Positions 36,831 to 49,768 of a DNA stretch of 64,000 nucleotides are shown one piece after another. Positions within the stretch are counted from its first letter, which is position 1. Every line of letters starts with the position of its first letter. This stretch comes from Nansenia antarctica (taxonomy: Eukaryota > Chordata > Actinopteri > Argentiniformes > Microstomatidae): positions 46,788,592 through 46,852,591 of the forward strand of contig OZ022346.1 of assembly GCA_963989245.1 (NCBI GenBank), read 5' to 3'. The notes below the pieces were generated by a model that was given only the letters and a program-made list of their open reading frames with translations, was not told where the DNA came from and ran no database searches. The translations under genes were made by a program, and so were the position numbers.

Positions 36831-37690
36831 CACTCACCATCAACACCGGAGCACCGCAGGGTTGTGTGTTGAGCGCATTCCTCTACACAAGTCTACACCA
36901 ACGACTGCACCAGTCCATCACCCATCACTACCTAACTTAAGTACTCAGACGACACAGCCATTCTTGCCCTGCTCACAGACAACCACTCCGCCCTGGACTA
37001 CCACAGCTCCATCACACACTTCACTAAGTGGTGAGAGGACAACCATCTCCACCTCAATGTGAGTAAAACAAAAGAAAGATGTTGACGCCAAGCAGTTGAA
37101 ATGGTCGACAGTTTATACTCAATTGACAGTTATACTTTAAAAGGAGCAAACAAAGATTATCCGTCATCCGCAAACTTAAAGGTCTGTATGTTTCCCCCCT
37201 TCTTCTCCTACTACTGTACCAGAGCATTATCCAGCCCATCCTCATGTACTGTTCCTCCTGCTTCTTCAACATGCTCACAGTCATCAACCGGGCCAAACTC
37301 ACACACATCACCAACACTGCAGACAGGATAATTGGACTCCCCACACCCAACCTCACAGCACTAAACAACAGGGCCATCTCACGCATCGCAACCACAATAA
37401 AATGGGACCCACTCAATCTGTACCTCGCCCCACTGCCATCCGGGCGTAGGTACAGAACGCTAAGGTGCAAAAGGGCTCGCTTTGGCAAAAGCCTGATCCC
37501 CGCAGTCATTGTTGCCTAATAATAGACCGCGCTGAGTGTGTGTACTTGTGTATCTGTCATGTGTAGTACTGTCTGTTGTTGTCTGTGTTATATGGTGTTG
37601 TATGTCTATACGTATGTATACTGTACAGTGGTGTGAAAATGAATTTCCCCCTTGGGACAATAAATCTAATCTAATCTAATCTAGCAAGTG
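36830..37690 (+). mobile_element. Non-LTR retrotransposon fragment (reverse transcriptase and 3' end)
   Basis: The plus strand encodes NTGAPQGCVLSAFLYT and, after a stop, YSDDTAILALLTDN, which match conserved reverse transcriptase blocks. Later come LPSGRRYRTLRCKRARFGKS and a 3' tail gaatttcccccttgggacaa followed by (aatct)n. It is 5'-truncated with several stops; CR1/L2-type group by its tail, clade uncertain. Confidence 0.75.
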
Positions 37691-38087
37691 TCCATAGAAA
37701 TCTAATATAATGAATCAACCTTCAGGTCCCATGAAAGGAACTATGTTTAACTTATCTTATTTCCTTATTGGTATACCGTGGCCTGTTTGGGCCAATAATG
37801 TATTGATAAGAACTGTTTAGACCAATGTCTATGTGACTCTTAATGACTACAGACTGGAAGAGGAGGGATTTTTGTGAAAAACACTTCCTTGTTGTTTCAG
37901 AGCCACACCTGCCAGACCTGTGTTTACCGTACAGTACAAGGAAGTGATGGTACATGCCTTTGAGAGGGCTGCATTCAAGGACCTCTCTCACGTTACTTCT
38001 GTTTCTAGCCCACAGATAAACAGTGCAAGCCTTTTGAACTTTTGAATACATGAAAGTGAAATATGAAATATCACGGTATGATCAAAT

Positions 38088-38636
38088 ATACATTCACTTT
38101 ATTAGGAACACTATACTAACTATACACTATACTGGGTAGGGCCTCCCTTTGCTTTCAAAACAGCCCCAATTATTTGTTCCATTGATTCCACAAGCTGTTG
38201 GATACATTCCTTTGAGACTGGTCCATGTTGACATTCATGCAATTCTTACAGTCTTTTTCAGGTGCATATTCAAGCTGTGAATCTCCTGTTCTACCACATC
38301 CCAAAGGTGTTCTATTGGATTGAGATCTGGTGACTGGGAAGGCCACTGAAGAACACTGAACTCATTGTCATGTTGAAACCAGTTTGAGACAACTTTTGCA
38401 GTGTGAAATGGTGCATTATCATGCTGGAGGTATCCATTAGAAGATGTTACATTGTGGCTATGAAGGGATGCACAAGGTCAGCAACAATACTTAAATAGGG
38501 TGTGGCATTCAAGCGATAAATGATGGGCCCAAAGTGTGCCATGAAAACATTCACCACACTATTACACCACCTCCACCAGCTTGGACTGTTGACAGGTATA
38601 ATAGATGTGTTCCTAATAAAGTGTTCAGTGGGTGTA
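38088..38636 (-). mobile_element. Tc1-type element, internally deleted
   Basis: Ends cactttattaggaacac (38095) and gtgttcctaataaagtg (38608) are inverted repeats of a fish Tc1 family. The interior is the reverse complement of part of a transposase gene (ccacatcccaaaggtgttct, gccactgaagaacactgaac), with most of the gene missing. Confidence 0.75.
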
Positions 38637-38639
38637 TGT

Positions 38640-40690
38640 TATAGCAAATGTTATGAATTTAAAAGATGGCTTCATGCAGTATTTTCATTAGAAACAACTG
38701 ATATTCCAAAGTATTTTGTCAAATTGAATTGTACCCAGATAAATTCCACATATTTCATGGATCTTTCTGCTTTAAGGCATAATATTATGATGATAATGTG
38801 ATATGATAGTTCAATATATTCTTTTATTTGTTATATATTTTATTATGTCACAATGTGAGACTGAGCAGTGAATCTATTTCACAACGTAAAACAGGTACCT
38901 TACACAGGCGCTAAAGATCATAATCATACGAATGGGAAGAGAAAGTAAACAGAAATAATTTATGGAAATAAATAGATACTACATAATAGTGATCATAATG
39001 TCTACATATATAAACAGAGAAACATGTAGCCTCCTTTGCAAAAATGAATAAATGAATATGAATAAAGGAAATAATACACAAATACTACTACAAAACAACT
39101 TTAATAGTTCTAAGTAAGATGTTATCTCTAAATCAAAGCTGTTGTTGTGAATAACAAGTGGATGTAGTGGATCGTGTGTCACATGTGGAGTTAACACTTT
39201 GAACCAAACCACTGATCACGTTTTATGGCGATGCCAGCCCCTTAGTCTGAGGAGTAACTTCTCTATAAAAATAAATGGAGGAGAGAAGAGAGCATCAGTT
39301 TTGTGACTCGACCTTGAAGGCGAGGCTATACAACATACATCTATAGATATTGAGTTTAAGTTGTTAGACTTATCATTAAGATTGAGTGTTTCAATTCTTA
39401 CATTTAGCAAGAAAAGGGGAAACATCGGTGAGTTACTTATACTGTACTGTATGTGTTTGCAATAAGAGAACAGTGATCAACATGTTTGATTGATAACTGA
39501 TATGGTATCATGACAAGGTGCATATGTGGCTGTACAATGAGTATACTGCACTCTCTACTGAGACTTGTTTCAAGGGCCACATTAGTTGCTGTTTTTTCAC
39601 TCCAGCAATGTCCACATCCCCATTTTACACCCAAAATAATATCTTCATTTAATCCTAACTTTTCATATACACAGTGTGTGAGGCATTCATGAGAAACGTC
39701 TCCTTATTATGCTCTGTAAGTCACGCCCACAGCATCTGGAATGAATGGGAAATAAGGGGAACATGCTCACATTTGTCTCTAGCGATCCTTTATTACTCCA
39801 GAACAACTGGTTCCATATGGTTCCTTCCTCTCATTCTAGCCTCAGTCCCCCACCCTCCCATTCTGGGAATGCTGTAGCTGCAGGCTGTAGGGTGATCCTA
39901 TAACCAAACATGGATCAGCCAGAAAAGCCAGTAGATCAGGGGTGTTCAAACTACGACCCACGGGCCAACTGTGGCCCCTTGCCTGTTTTCTGAGGCCTGA
40001 ATTTAAAAAAATAAAATGGATATGGCCGTTAGAAAATAGTCTTGCGGAAAACAAAATAAAAAAACCTTGATCAAAAAGAAAATAGTCTGAAAATGAGATT
40101 GAGAAACCTGGTATTCAAGACCAAATGTGGCCCCTGAGCCAAAAGGTTTGCCCACGCCTTCTGTAGGGTGATCCTATAAGCAAACACGTATCAGCCAGCA
40201 AAGCCGTACAGTAGATAATCTGGCTCAGTGGTTTAATATGTAGTATCAATTATTTCAAATTAGGAGCAGTTTGGAGATGCAATACATTTGATCATATGTA
40301 TCTTCTCTAATAACATGCAGAGAATAAATCACATGAACACAATCTCTTTGTCGTGGTTAGACCTGCAGCATGACTGATACAACATTACCACCCAAACAGT
40401 CTCTATGCATAATAGAAATCATGAACATTACAAACTCTTACCTGATTTTTATTACATTTTTATTAACATTATAATAAATTTAACAGAACTGGTTCCATGT
40501 GGTTCCTTCCTCTCATTCTAGCCTCAGAGTCGTCTACCTCACCCAGCTCTGTCTCTAATCTTCACTAGATGGGCCAGGCAGTCAGATGTGAGGCTAGATG
40601 GGACAGGCAGTCAGAAGATGTGAGGCTGGTCTAGATGGGCCAGGCAGTCAGATGCAGTGGATGCAGATGCAGTGGAGCGCTGCGTGTGCG
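38640..40690. other. Intergenic sequence with a hAT fragment
   Basis: Segment 39936-40160 begins caggggtgttcaaactacg and contains aactgtggccccttgcctg, a hAT-MITE pattern. No gene recognised elsewhere in this stretch. Confidence 0.45.
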
Positions 40691-40698
40691 GGGGGGGT

Positions 40699-40881
40699 TC
40701 AGTCCATTTTGTGGGGGGACCAGTGGAGGAGGTGGGCCCCGGCCGCCAGGCGGGCAGATGGGCCCAGGCTGAAATGCCAGGGGTGACGGACATGGAGCAC
40801 TTCCCCCGACCCGAAGAGAGGGAAGATGAAGCTGGATGAAGCTGGAGGCTGCCCAGAAGGCTGGGGCGGACACACACACAC
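40699..40881 (-). CDS. Possible 3'-terminal exon of tdrd5
   Basis: A minus-strand segment after a good acceptor (gtcctgtccag before 40881) is open in phase 0 for 60 codons (PPQPSGQPPASSSFIFPLFG ... LLHWSPHKMD) and then stops. The phase fits the upstream tdrd5 exon at 42744-42833 or 43154-43324. The alternative frame is also open and proline-rich, and I cannot match it to a known C-terminus, so this is tentative. Confidence 0.35.
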   Translation of the reverse strand: MCVCPPQPSGQPPASSSFIFPLFGSGEVLHVRHPWHFSLGPSARLAAGAHLLHWSPHKMD

Positions 40882-40889
40882 CTGGACAG

Positions 40890-42740
40890 GACATAAAAAA
40901 CCCTTAGAGAGGACAGATCTCTTCAGTGTTAACATCAGTGGTAACCATCTACCACTGGGTTTGCAGGGTTGAAATGTACATGCCCTTCATGAGGCTAACT
41001 TCAATGGGGTTTTCTAGCATCATTATGAATGAATGAATGGTCTTTATTGTCATTGCTACATTACAGGTACCAAACAACGAAATTTGGGAGGGGTGGCTCC
41101 CCTGGTGCTAGGAAAGAAAAAAAAAACAACTAAAAAGACAAGAAGGGAAAGGAGCACAGCAACAGTTGGCTATGCCAGCCTTTATTCAAGCAACAAAAAC
41201 AGTACTCTGCAGTACTCAGTGACCAACTGGTTAAAACAATTTAAACAGCAGCATTCAGCATTGTAGAAAAAAAGAGTTACTGTCTGATTTCTAGTTTTAG
41301 TGCCTTCAGGTTTTTATTCTATTTATCTTCCCTTACAAATGGCAAATCAATTATAGGACCCTTTTTAAAAGTGTAGCCTAGTGACGCTGCTGGTGAGACC
41401 AGAAATCGAAGGGGTGTCAACAATATCTGTTTTTCTTTTTTTTCAACTCAAGTACCCAGTCCATATAATAAAAAACAGTTATAATCTGTGGATTGGATTA
41501 ACTATTCTCGTTTTTCGGAGGCTACCAGTAAGTGATAATGACTTGTAAACATACTCTCGTTTTAGGACGTGTTCAAAAGCAAGGACTGTGTGTTCATCTA
41601 GTTATGTGTAGTTATGTGTTTTTAGCATGTCCATGTTCTCTCAGTATGTTGTGTGATGATATAAAAACGCAGTTAGACGTTTGTAGCGATGTACCACTGT
41701 TAGCCGCTAGCAGCGTTTGTTGTTGTGGTTTGATCAGTCACTTTTCTCCTGTCGCATTCCCATTCGGTGCACCAACATTCAAATACTCATGTCACCTTGA
41801 ATTTTTTTCCGATTTCAATGTATGACGCATCATTTGAAAGCTTACCATCTGTAGTTTCAGACTATGTAAATAACCGAAAAATTACTTAAGCAAATGGTTT
41901 ATGATTTCGCCAGCTAGCATCATGACATTGTCAGACTCATTACAAACAGGTAGCTACTAGCCAACTCTCCTGCATGTGACCACTGACTACTACTGTTGTC
42001 ATCACGTGAGTGACACGCCAGATCGGCCATGCAGATCGAAGCCTATTTTTTTCTGGTGCGATCTGCAATCCAGCATTCAGGACCAATATCGCAGCGATAT
42101 GCCATATCGATATCGGATCGGGACATCCCTAGTTTTCAGCTGTGCTAACGTAATTGCCCAAGGGTTTTCAAGGTTTTTCTAATCTATTAGCTTTTTAACG
42201 CGATTAGCAAACACAATGTACCATTAGAACACTGGAGTGACGGTTGCTGGAAATGGGCCTCTGTAGATATTCCATTAAAAAACAGATGTTTGCAGCTAGA
42301 ATAATCATTTTCCACATTAACAATGTATAGAGTGTATTTCTGATTAATTTAATGTTATCTTCATTGAAAAAAACAGTGCTTTAAAAAAAAAAAAAAAAAG
42401 GACATTTCTAAGTGACCCCAAACGTTTGAACGGTAGTGTACATGCATAGACTGGGACAACTAAATGAGCTTTCTCATAACGACTGTTTGGAACTGGCTGG
42501 ATTTAGTCTTGTTCAAAGAAAACCGAGAGAAATAGTGAAACCAGTCCATACACAAACCCTCAAATAAAAGCTGAGAATCTCTACTGTAACTTCATGGTTA
42601 TTGTTTTTGATTTTCAATCCAAACTTTTGGAGTGTAGATTCAAGAGACTAAAAAACACTTGACTGTCCCATTACTTAGGCAGGGAACGGTGTGTTTCATT
42701 TTAGGATATCACCGACTAAACACAGTCAAGCCTGTGTCCT
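40890..42740. other. Intron or intergenic sequence with transposon pieces
   Basis: Contains tctttattgtcattgctaca (41040, a fish LINE/SINE end), a hAT-type end near 42060-42130 (atcggatcgggacatcccta) and a Tc1 end at about 42225-42440 (tcattttccacattaacaat to gtgaccccaaacgtttgaac). Confidence 0.5.
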
Positions 42741-43153
42741 TACCTCAGTTGTGTCTCCATGGTAACCCAGGTCTTGGGCTGCCTTGGGCTGTACCACCTC
42801 TGGGGTGGGGGGGTCCGGGGTCCACCCCTGGTCCTATTAACAAAATTAAAACATTACACACAATAGAACAGTTAAGGCATTGGATATGACGTCTGATAAG
42901 CCATCAGATACGCTACTGAGAAACAAGAGTAAAGGTATAATGCTATAATGGTAACTATAAAAAAAACGTTGTTCTAATTCACGTGAGCCAGTGTTTCCAC
43001 GGCAATGCCAAGTATAAAACAGGGCAAACAATACCGAAAAAGTACTGTTGGGATTACTTTTTGTGCATTAAACAATACAACACCCTTTTAGAAGGTCGGA
43101 GTAATATTATAAAACTATAATAATCAAATTGATTTACTTTTAATAGACATGCA

Positions 43154-43416
43154 TTATCTATTGTACACATTCACACTCTTGTTCAATCTGAGGGCGTGAT
43201 ACAGGGTCAGTGGTCCTACTTGGGCCTTGACGTTGACCTGTGTCACCTCGATGTACTCCAGCTCTGGGAGGTCAAGTAGCTCCTCCACTTCATCTTTGAT
43301 CCCGACAGCAGGGCGGGTTGCAGCCTAAAACACACGTATCGCTCACCACATGCACACTCACAGAAATAGCACATCTAACAATGATATGTTATATGAAGAA
43401 AGCTTGTATCTATTGT

Positions 43417-43470
<54 letters not shown>

Positions 43471-43704
43471 TGTGAGTATTGTTAGAATGGGGAAAGGGGA
43501 GCTCTTCACCTGGGGTGTGTCAGGGGTTTGGTCCATGTCCATGTCTACTTCCATTCCTTCATCAAACACACCTTCTCCCAGATAGAGGGTCACAGGGTTG
43601 AACTGGTCACACAGCTGAAAGGAGAGATAAGAATATATCAGAATAAATGGATGAATGCAATGGATCATTGTTGTTGAATGGATATATACAGTATGTGTAT
43701 GCAA

Positions 43705-43738
<34 letters not shown>

Positions 43739-46700
43739 GTGTGCCTTACTGACCTCTGAGTTGACTGCAGGGGGACAGGAGATCCCGTGGCCCTGGCTCT
43801 GCAGGACACTGTGAATGTACACGTCCTCCTCTGTGTTTGTGTCACACAGGAAGACCTGCAGAAAGTCTGTGTGATAGCTGTCCAGGGCTCCCACCAGGGG
43901 GCGCTCACAGCACAGCTTCTGGAAGGAGCTGGTGGCGTTCAAACTCCAACTGCCCTGGAACACCAAAACACTGGCTTTTAATATTGTTAAGTAAGTAAAG
44001 TAAAGTAAAACTTTATTTATATGGCGCCTTTCGTACATGAATGCAACTCAAAGCGCTTTGAATGGGAGAGTGCTATCCTGAATGTAAATGTGGGTTATGG
44101 AAGTCAATGGGACTATGGGAACAGTACAGTGTTAAAAGCTTGGGGAGATTGGTGGTCAATAAGAGTGATATGAGATTGTGTGGAGCCTTACACCCATTGG
44201 CTTGATTCCAGTGAGCGATGAGGGGACTGCTTGTGCCGGGAGCTCAGAGTAACAAGACCTTGGGGTGAGAAACCAGAGAGATGGAGGGAGACGACAGCAA
44301 CACAGACAAGGAGGTCTAAACACTTGTCATCAAAATGACCGTCACATTTACGCAACATTGACTTTACACTACAGTATGTGGCAAGAAGCAGTCTCCCACA
44401 CTATGGTGTCGACCCAAACCATACGGACACAGTACGACATCGTTACGGGCCAGACTGCTTTCTTGTCACATACAGCTTCTCAACATCAGCTTTATTTTAG
44501 AGAGCCAAGCTACAATGAAACACAGAGTGAACACCTACACACAGAGCTGCCAAGTCTCACGCTTTGGTCGTGAGACACACGCATTCAGGACTGAAGCCGT
44601 AAGCCTTGTCTGTGAAACCGGCCCATTGACTTTCATTGATGCATACTGTCTGAACTGGACCAGAAGAACCCTACTTGTCTACATTGCTGTCTGTCTGTCT
44701 GAACTGGACCAGAACAAGCCTACTTGTCTACATTGCTGTCTGTCTGAACTGGACCAGAAGAAGCCTACTTGAGGAACTTGAGACTGGTCCTGTCCACAGT
44801 GGTGAGGTCCCCATAGTCCACGTAGTAGACCTCCACCTGGGTCTGGCTGAGGATGCGGTGGACGACGACGCGGTAGAACCACATGTCTCCGGGATCCACG
44901 CAGCACACCTGGCCCTGACGCACGAAGCCTGAGGGAAGGGCGTAGCGCTCCGCCACCTCAGGACAGGTGTAGCAGCTCCTAGGAGGAAGACATGGTCCCA
45001 CAAACTCTGACAGCATTGGGCTACTTTACACCTCTATCCAAAGTGACTTCAAACAAATACATTTAAGTAAGTGAATAATCTATCCATCAGTCATTGTAAG
45101 AAAAAATCATCTATGCTAAGATCTATGCTAGGCCATTGGCAGTCGCAATGCTAGAAGAAGGAAGAATTATTATAATTAAATTTTTTATTCTATTCATGGT
45201 TCTATTTGACCAGTGAAGATGCAGTACTCTGATCTAACCATAGGGTTACGTTCCAGCTACTATGTCATTCATGTGGTTACCTGAGATATTAGACCTGATA
45301 AGAGATCTGATCATCTGCAGCATGACTACAACCAAGGCAACCATTAATTTCCTGTTCATGTTTCCTTCCCGGTCTGAGTGGCACCGTCTCCTCACCTCAT
45401 CTTCATCATCATGTCCACCAGGGCGCGGGCCTCCTGGGTCTCGTTGAAGCGGATGTAGAAGTTGCTGGGTGACTCCACATGCTCCACCAGCACAGATATC
45501 AGCTCCCGGGGGCCCCTGCGCGTGGGAGCCCTCAAGCGCTGACCCCGCAGGGCGTCCAGAGGAACCACCTTCCCAGGACTGGACCGGACCTGGACACACA
45601 CACACACACACTTGTGTTTTTACTTGTGTCACCACAAAGAGGCTTTGAGGACTGAATGAAGGTTCTCTAAGATTTACAATCTCTAAAGAAGATGTACAGG
45701 TGATCAGACATACAGGTGATCAGACAGACAGGTGATCAGACATACAGGTGATCACAGACATACAGGTGATCAGACAGACAGGTGATCAGACATACAGGTG
45801 ATCAGACATACAGGTGATCAGACAGACAGGTGATCAGACAGACAGGTGATCAGACAGACAGGTGATCACAGACAGACAGGTGATCAGACAGACAGGTGAT
45901 CAGACATACAGGTGATCAGACAGACAGGTGATCACATCTATTCTTGTGAATGCATTTTGGTTTCAGCCTCAATTGTCTATGAATTTGTCCAGCTTTCATT
46001 GCAGAAGCTATGGATTACACCTTGAACAAAAGGGCAAGTAGGACATACCAGCTGCCCATGTCTTCTTAGACCTGAGTCAGACATACCAGCTGCCCATGTC
46101 TTCTTAGACCAGAAGAAGTCCATCTTAGAGTCAGATGGGTCTCTTCTCTCACCTGTTGGAAGGTCTTGGTGGTGAAGCGGAGGTCTGTCTCTGACTTCAA
46201 GTCTGTGTCATTGGAGGCAGAGTCCTCCTCCTCCTCGCCCTCCTCCTCCTCCTCGCCGCCCTCCTCCTCCTCCTCCTCTCTCCGGCCCTCCCAGGGCAAC
46301 GCCCCACAGCTGAGATGGCAGCCTTGGCTGGAGGGGTTCAGACCTTCACCCTGCTCAGCATCTGTGGGGCTGTCGGCCTCTACAGCCCCTGGCCAAAAAC
46401 AGGGTGCTGCGTTTCTACAAGACCATGAGCTAGAAGATACAGTACTCAGTTCTGCTATAAGATACAGTACTCAGTTCTGCTATAAGATACAGTCCTCAGT
46501 TCAGCTATAAGATACAGTCCTCAGTTCAGCTATAAGATACAGTACTCAGTTCTGCTATAAGATACAGAAGATACAGAACTCAGTTCTGCTATAAGATACA
46601 GTCCTCAGTTCAGCTATAAGATACAGTCCTCAGTTCTGCTATAAGATACAGAAGATACAGAACTCAGTTCTGCTATAAGATACAGTCCTCAGTTCAGCTA

Positions 46701-49700
46701 TAAGATACAGTACTCAGTTCTGCTATAAGATACAGTCCTCAGTTCAGCTATAAGATACAGTCCTCAGTTCTGCTATAAGATACAGAAGATACAGAACTCA
46801 GTTCTGCTATAAGATACAGTCCTCAGTTCAGCTATAAGATACAGTACTCAGTTCTGCTATAAGATACAGTACTCAGTTCTGCTATAAGATACAGTACTCA
46901 GTTCTGCTATAAGATACAGTCCTCAGTTCAGCTGTAAGATACAGTACTCAGTTCTGCTATAAGATACAGTACTCAGTTCTGCTATAAGATACAGTACTCA
47001 GTTCTGCCCCTATCTTCACATGACCCTTCCCCCCGATGGGACACATGGCTCTCAAGAATGTGAGAATGCAGTGGGATTAGCTGAACAGAATCGATAGGAT
47101 GCATTTTACTTTTTAACTATTTAGCAGCGACTTACAATTACAGATTATAGAGACACAGTAAATTAGGGCTAAGTGCCTTACTCAAGGGCCTACTAGTGGT
47201 GGTGTTCCCAGGTCTTACTCAAGGGCCTACTAGTGGTGGTGTTCCCAGGTGGGATTTGAACTCATGACCTTCTGATCACCAATCCAACTCACCATCCACT
47301 AAAACACCACACCCTCATGGCCATGTATAGTTAACGGTAGAAAACAGGGACACTGAATGAGCAGTATGGACACAAGTGCTAAACAATTGCAATATTGATA
47401 ATTAGTGTTGTTCCGATACCGATACTAGTATCGGCATGGCCACCGATACGCACAAAAATGCTGGTATCGGTATCGGCGAGTACTAACAAATAATAACACC
47501 CGATACCAAACTTGTGATGCGCGTTTTGCACAGGCTGCATTCGTAATTCGCTCTTAGAACGCTGGAGCGCACAGTGGTATCAACGTCATAAAGGGACCAA
47601 GCAATTTGATTGGACAAGAGGCATTCCTTGAGTGGTGATCAGATTTCCAGAGCGAATTTACGAACGCACCCACAGCGTCCCGCAACTCGGTGAATGAATT
47701 GTCTCCGGTGACGGTGTGAAGACACGAGAAACATTCCATTTTTAAAGTTGAGCAAAGTAAATAGGATTTTACAAGTCCCGTTAACAAGTATATCATCACC
47801 TGTGATCGGCAAGCATGGCCCCTAAGGATTATGTGGCAGAGAAAGGTACGTTTTGTTTTACCGGCGTTACTCATACAGACAGTGTGTGGTTGAGTTGCTG
47901 CTACTGTTCAATGAACAGAACATGCAAAGCGACAGGCACTGCTGGGGATGAAGAGCTATGTAATGTTATACGCGTAACTAATAACTAGCTATCGTTCTTG
48001 ACTTTTGATTTCAACAATGGTGCCACGTTTGCCCACTTTTCACCAGGGTAACTAATTCTGTTGGCCAATGCATGGTAGCTAAAAAACCAACCCCGTTTCA
48101 TGAAGCACACACCGGACTGTCAAAGTTATAAAAACCAGTGTCTAGAACTTTTAAGTCTACTTGCGTTTAGCTAGAAACTTTGCTAGGAGTCTCCGACTAG
48201 AATGTTTAAACCCTAGCAGCATTCTTTGCTTGTCAGGCTTCAAAACTACCTGGATGGAATAACTCGGAAGAAGTCCGGGCCAGTCTCCGTGTCAAACCTA
48301 GTCGAATATGGAAGTGATTTCACAAATTCATTGAACTGCACTTTGACAAATCGTGTGCCTTCACATATATTAGTACCTGGCCACATTCTTCTTTTGATGG
48401 GCGACACCGCCTTCACTCCCCAGTCCCACAGGCCGGCCCTGCTGTTATGATTAGTTACAGAACCAAATGGTACCTTGATTGAGTTGGTTAATTGATTTTT
48501 GTTGATACTTTTCACGATACCAAACACCCGATGCCAGACTAAGTGTTAGCAATAATTTTACATCGAGGTGAGTATGCGGCTCAAAAAACATGTTTTTTTG
48601 TTTTGTTTTTTCAAACGCCGTGGTATCGGATCGGTACTCGGTATCGGCAAGTACTGCACGGTCAGGTATCGGGATCAAAAAATGGTATCGGAACAACACT
48701 ATTGATAATGTATTCCTGCTTTCACATCAGGTGCTTGAAACGGATACATTGAGAGATGTTTTAAGAAATGTGAAGAAAAACCAATGTTGAACAGAAAACA
48801 TACCATCTTATCTGTCTACACAGATATATCTGCACTATACTATACTACACTACACTATATATATACTATACTACACTATACTATATCCACTGCAGCATCA
48901 ACCCACCTGTGTCTCCTACCGGCCTCCCTGGTGTGTCTGTTGAGGGGTTCTGCTGTGGTGGAGGTGGCTTTATCTGTCCCGTTCTCCCTGGTGTCACCCG
49001 TGGCGCCATCGACACCCCGACCTGCCCCGCCAGCGGCCCCTTGGCAGGCGCCACCTTTAGGGTCAGCAGGAAGCCCGTCCGGTTCTGCTTGATCGCCACC
49101 AGGTCAGCCGCCGCCGCCAGCATCTCCGTGACGGAGTAGAAGCCGTAGTCGGTGACGCGCAGCGGGCGGCCGAAGCGTCGGGCGAAGCCAGCCTCCAGCT
49201 CTGACAGGCCAACGGGCCCCTGGGTGAGCAGCTGGCCGAGCTGGGCCCGGAGCTGAGCAGGCAGGGCCGGGGGCGCGGGGGCCCGCCGGGGCGGCGCCAT
49301 GGAGGACGGCTTTCTGTAGCGCGGGGAGAAGAAGCCGCCCCTGCAGGGTTTCTTCATCTTGAGGTTGCGCTGCCTGGCCACCAGCTCCCCCATGCCTCTG
49401 GTGCTGTCGTCCACAACCGCTGCAGAGGGACCACGGGATGGGAGGAAAAAGAGAAGCAAAGGGATTGGATGGAATGAAGTCATTGTTTTTCATTTCATCC
49501 ATGTGCTCTGTGCAGGTCAAAGTATAAGACTGGGCTTACCTTTCAACACCAAGCTGCCGTCTCTCAAATACCTCACGTTCACCACGTCAGGCATCGCCAT
49601 CACCATGTCCAGCACATTGCTGAAGCCCAGGGCCTTCAGAGGCAGAGGGTGGCCCATCATGTTGATGTAGTCCTGTTTCAGTTGGTCCAGGGACCGGCCT

Positions 49701-49768
49701 AGCTTGCTTGATATGAGCAGGGAGCGCACATCCTTCTTCAGCCTCGAGACCTTCTGGTCTTGGGTCAT
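43154..49768 (-). CDS. tdrd5: tdrd5, Tudor domain protein 5 (LOTUS and Tudor domains)
   Basis: Exons right to left, all phase-compatible: 49540-49768 (ATG 49768), 48907-49419, 46153-46388, 45396-45589, 44769-44978, 44192-44258, 43754-43954, 43510-43614, 43154-43324. The first exon is a LOTUS/OST-HTH domain (RSLLISSKLGRSLDQLKQDY, LPLKALGFSNVLDMVMAMPD). The second holds LOTUS 2 (ELEAGFARRFGRPLRVTDYG, VTEMLAAAADLVAI). The third is acidic (EEEEEGGEEEEEG). Exons four to seven form an extended Tudor domain: VEHVESPSNFYIRF, DPGDMWFYRVVVHRIL, VEVYYVDYGDLTTVDRTSLK and LPAQAVPSSL, with the aromatic cage segment VYYVDYGD. TDRD5 sits in germ-cell nuage and is needed for piRNA-based transposon silencing. 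The last exon can end at a TAA (43154-43156) or splice at gtgaca to a clean 30-codon exon at 42744-42833 and on to 40699-40881. The third LOTUS of mammalian TDRD5 is not seen between exons two and three, whose phases join directly. Confidence 0.8.
43985..44065. mobile_element. Short LINE/SINE 3' end
   Basis: aaactttatttatatggcgcc and tcaaagcgctttgaatggga are typical of reverse-oriented 3' ends of fish LINE/SINE families. It lies just outside the tdrd5 exon at 43754-43954. Confidence 0.5.
44650..44768. repeat. Three-copy repeat adjoining a tdrd5 donor
   Basis: A unit of about 45-50 bp containing gaactggaccagaagaaccc and tacttgtctacattgctgtc occurs three times. The last copy runs to the donor of exon 44769-44978. 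On the minus strand each unit therefore repeats an AAGTAGG donor-like sequence. Confidence 0.7.
45690..45935. repeat. 16-bp minisatellite in tdrd5 intron
   Basis: About 15 copies of acaggtgatcagacag, with acata and cacaga variants. Every unit contains CAGGTG, an E-box core. Confidence 0.9.
46430..47005. repeat. 25-bp minisatellite in tdrd5 intron
   Basis: About 22 units beginning agatacagtactcagttctg, with cctcagttcag variants and some units carrying an extra agatacaga. It starts about 40 bp from the acceptor of exon 46153-46388. Confidence 0.9.
47403..48701. mobile_element. Complete non-autonomous hAT in tdrd5 intron
   Basis: Ends TAGTGTTGTTCCGATACC and GGTATCGGAACAACACTA are inverted repeats, with ttgataat duplicated at 47395-47402 and 48702-48709. 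It is 1,299 bp with no transposase. Part of its interior (tttgattggacaagaggcat, 47608) is shared with 34668-34690. Confidence 0.85.
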
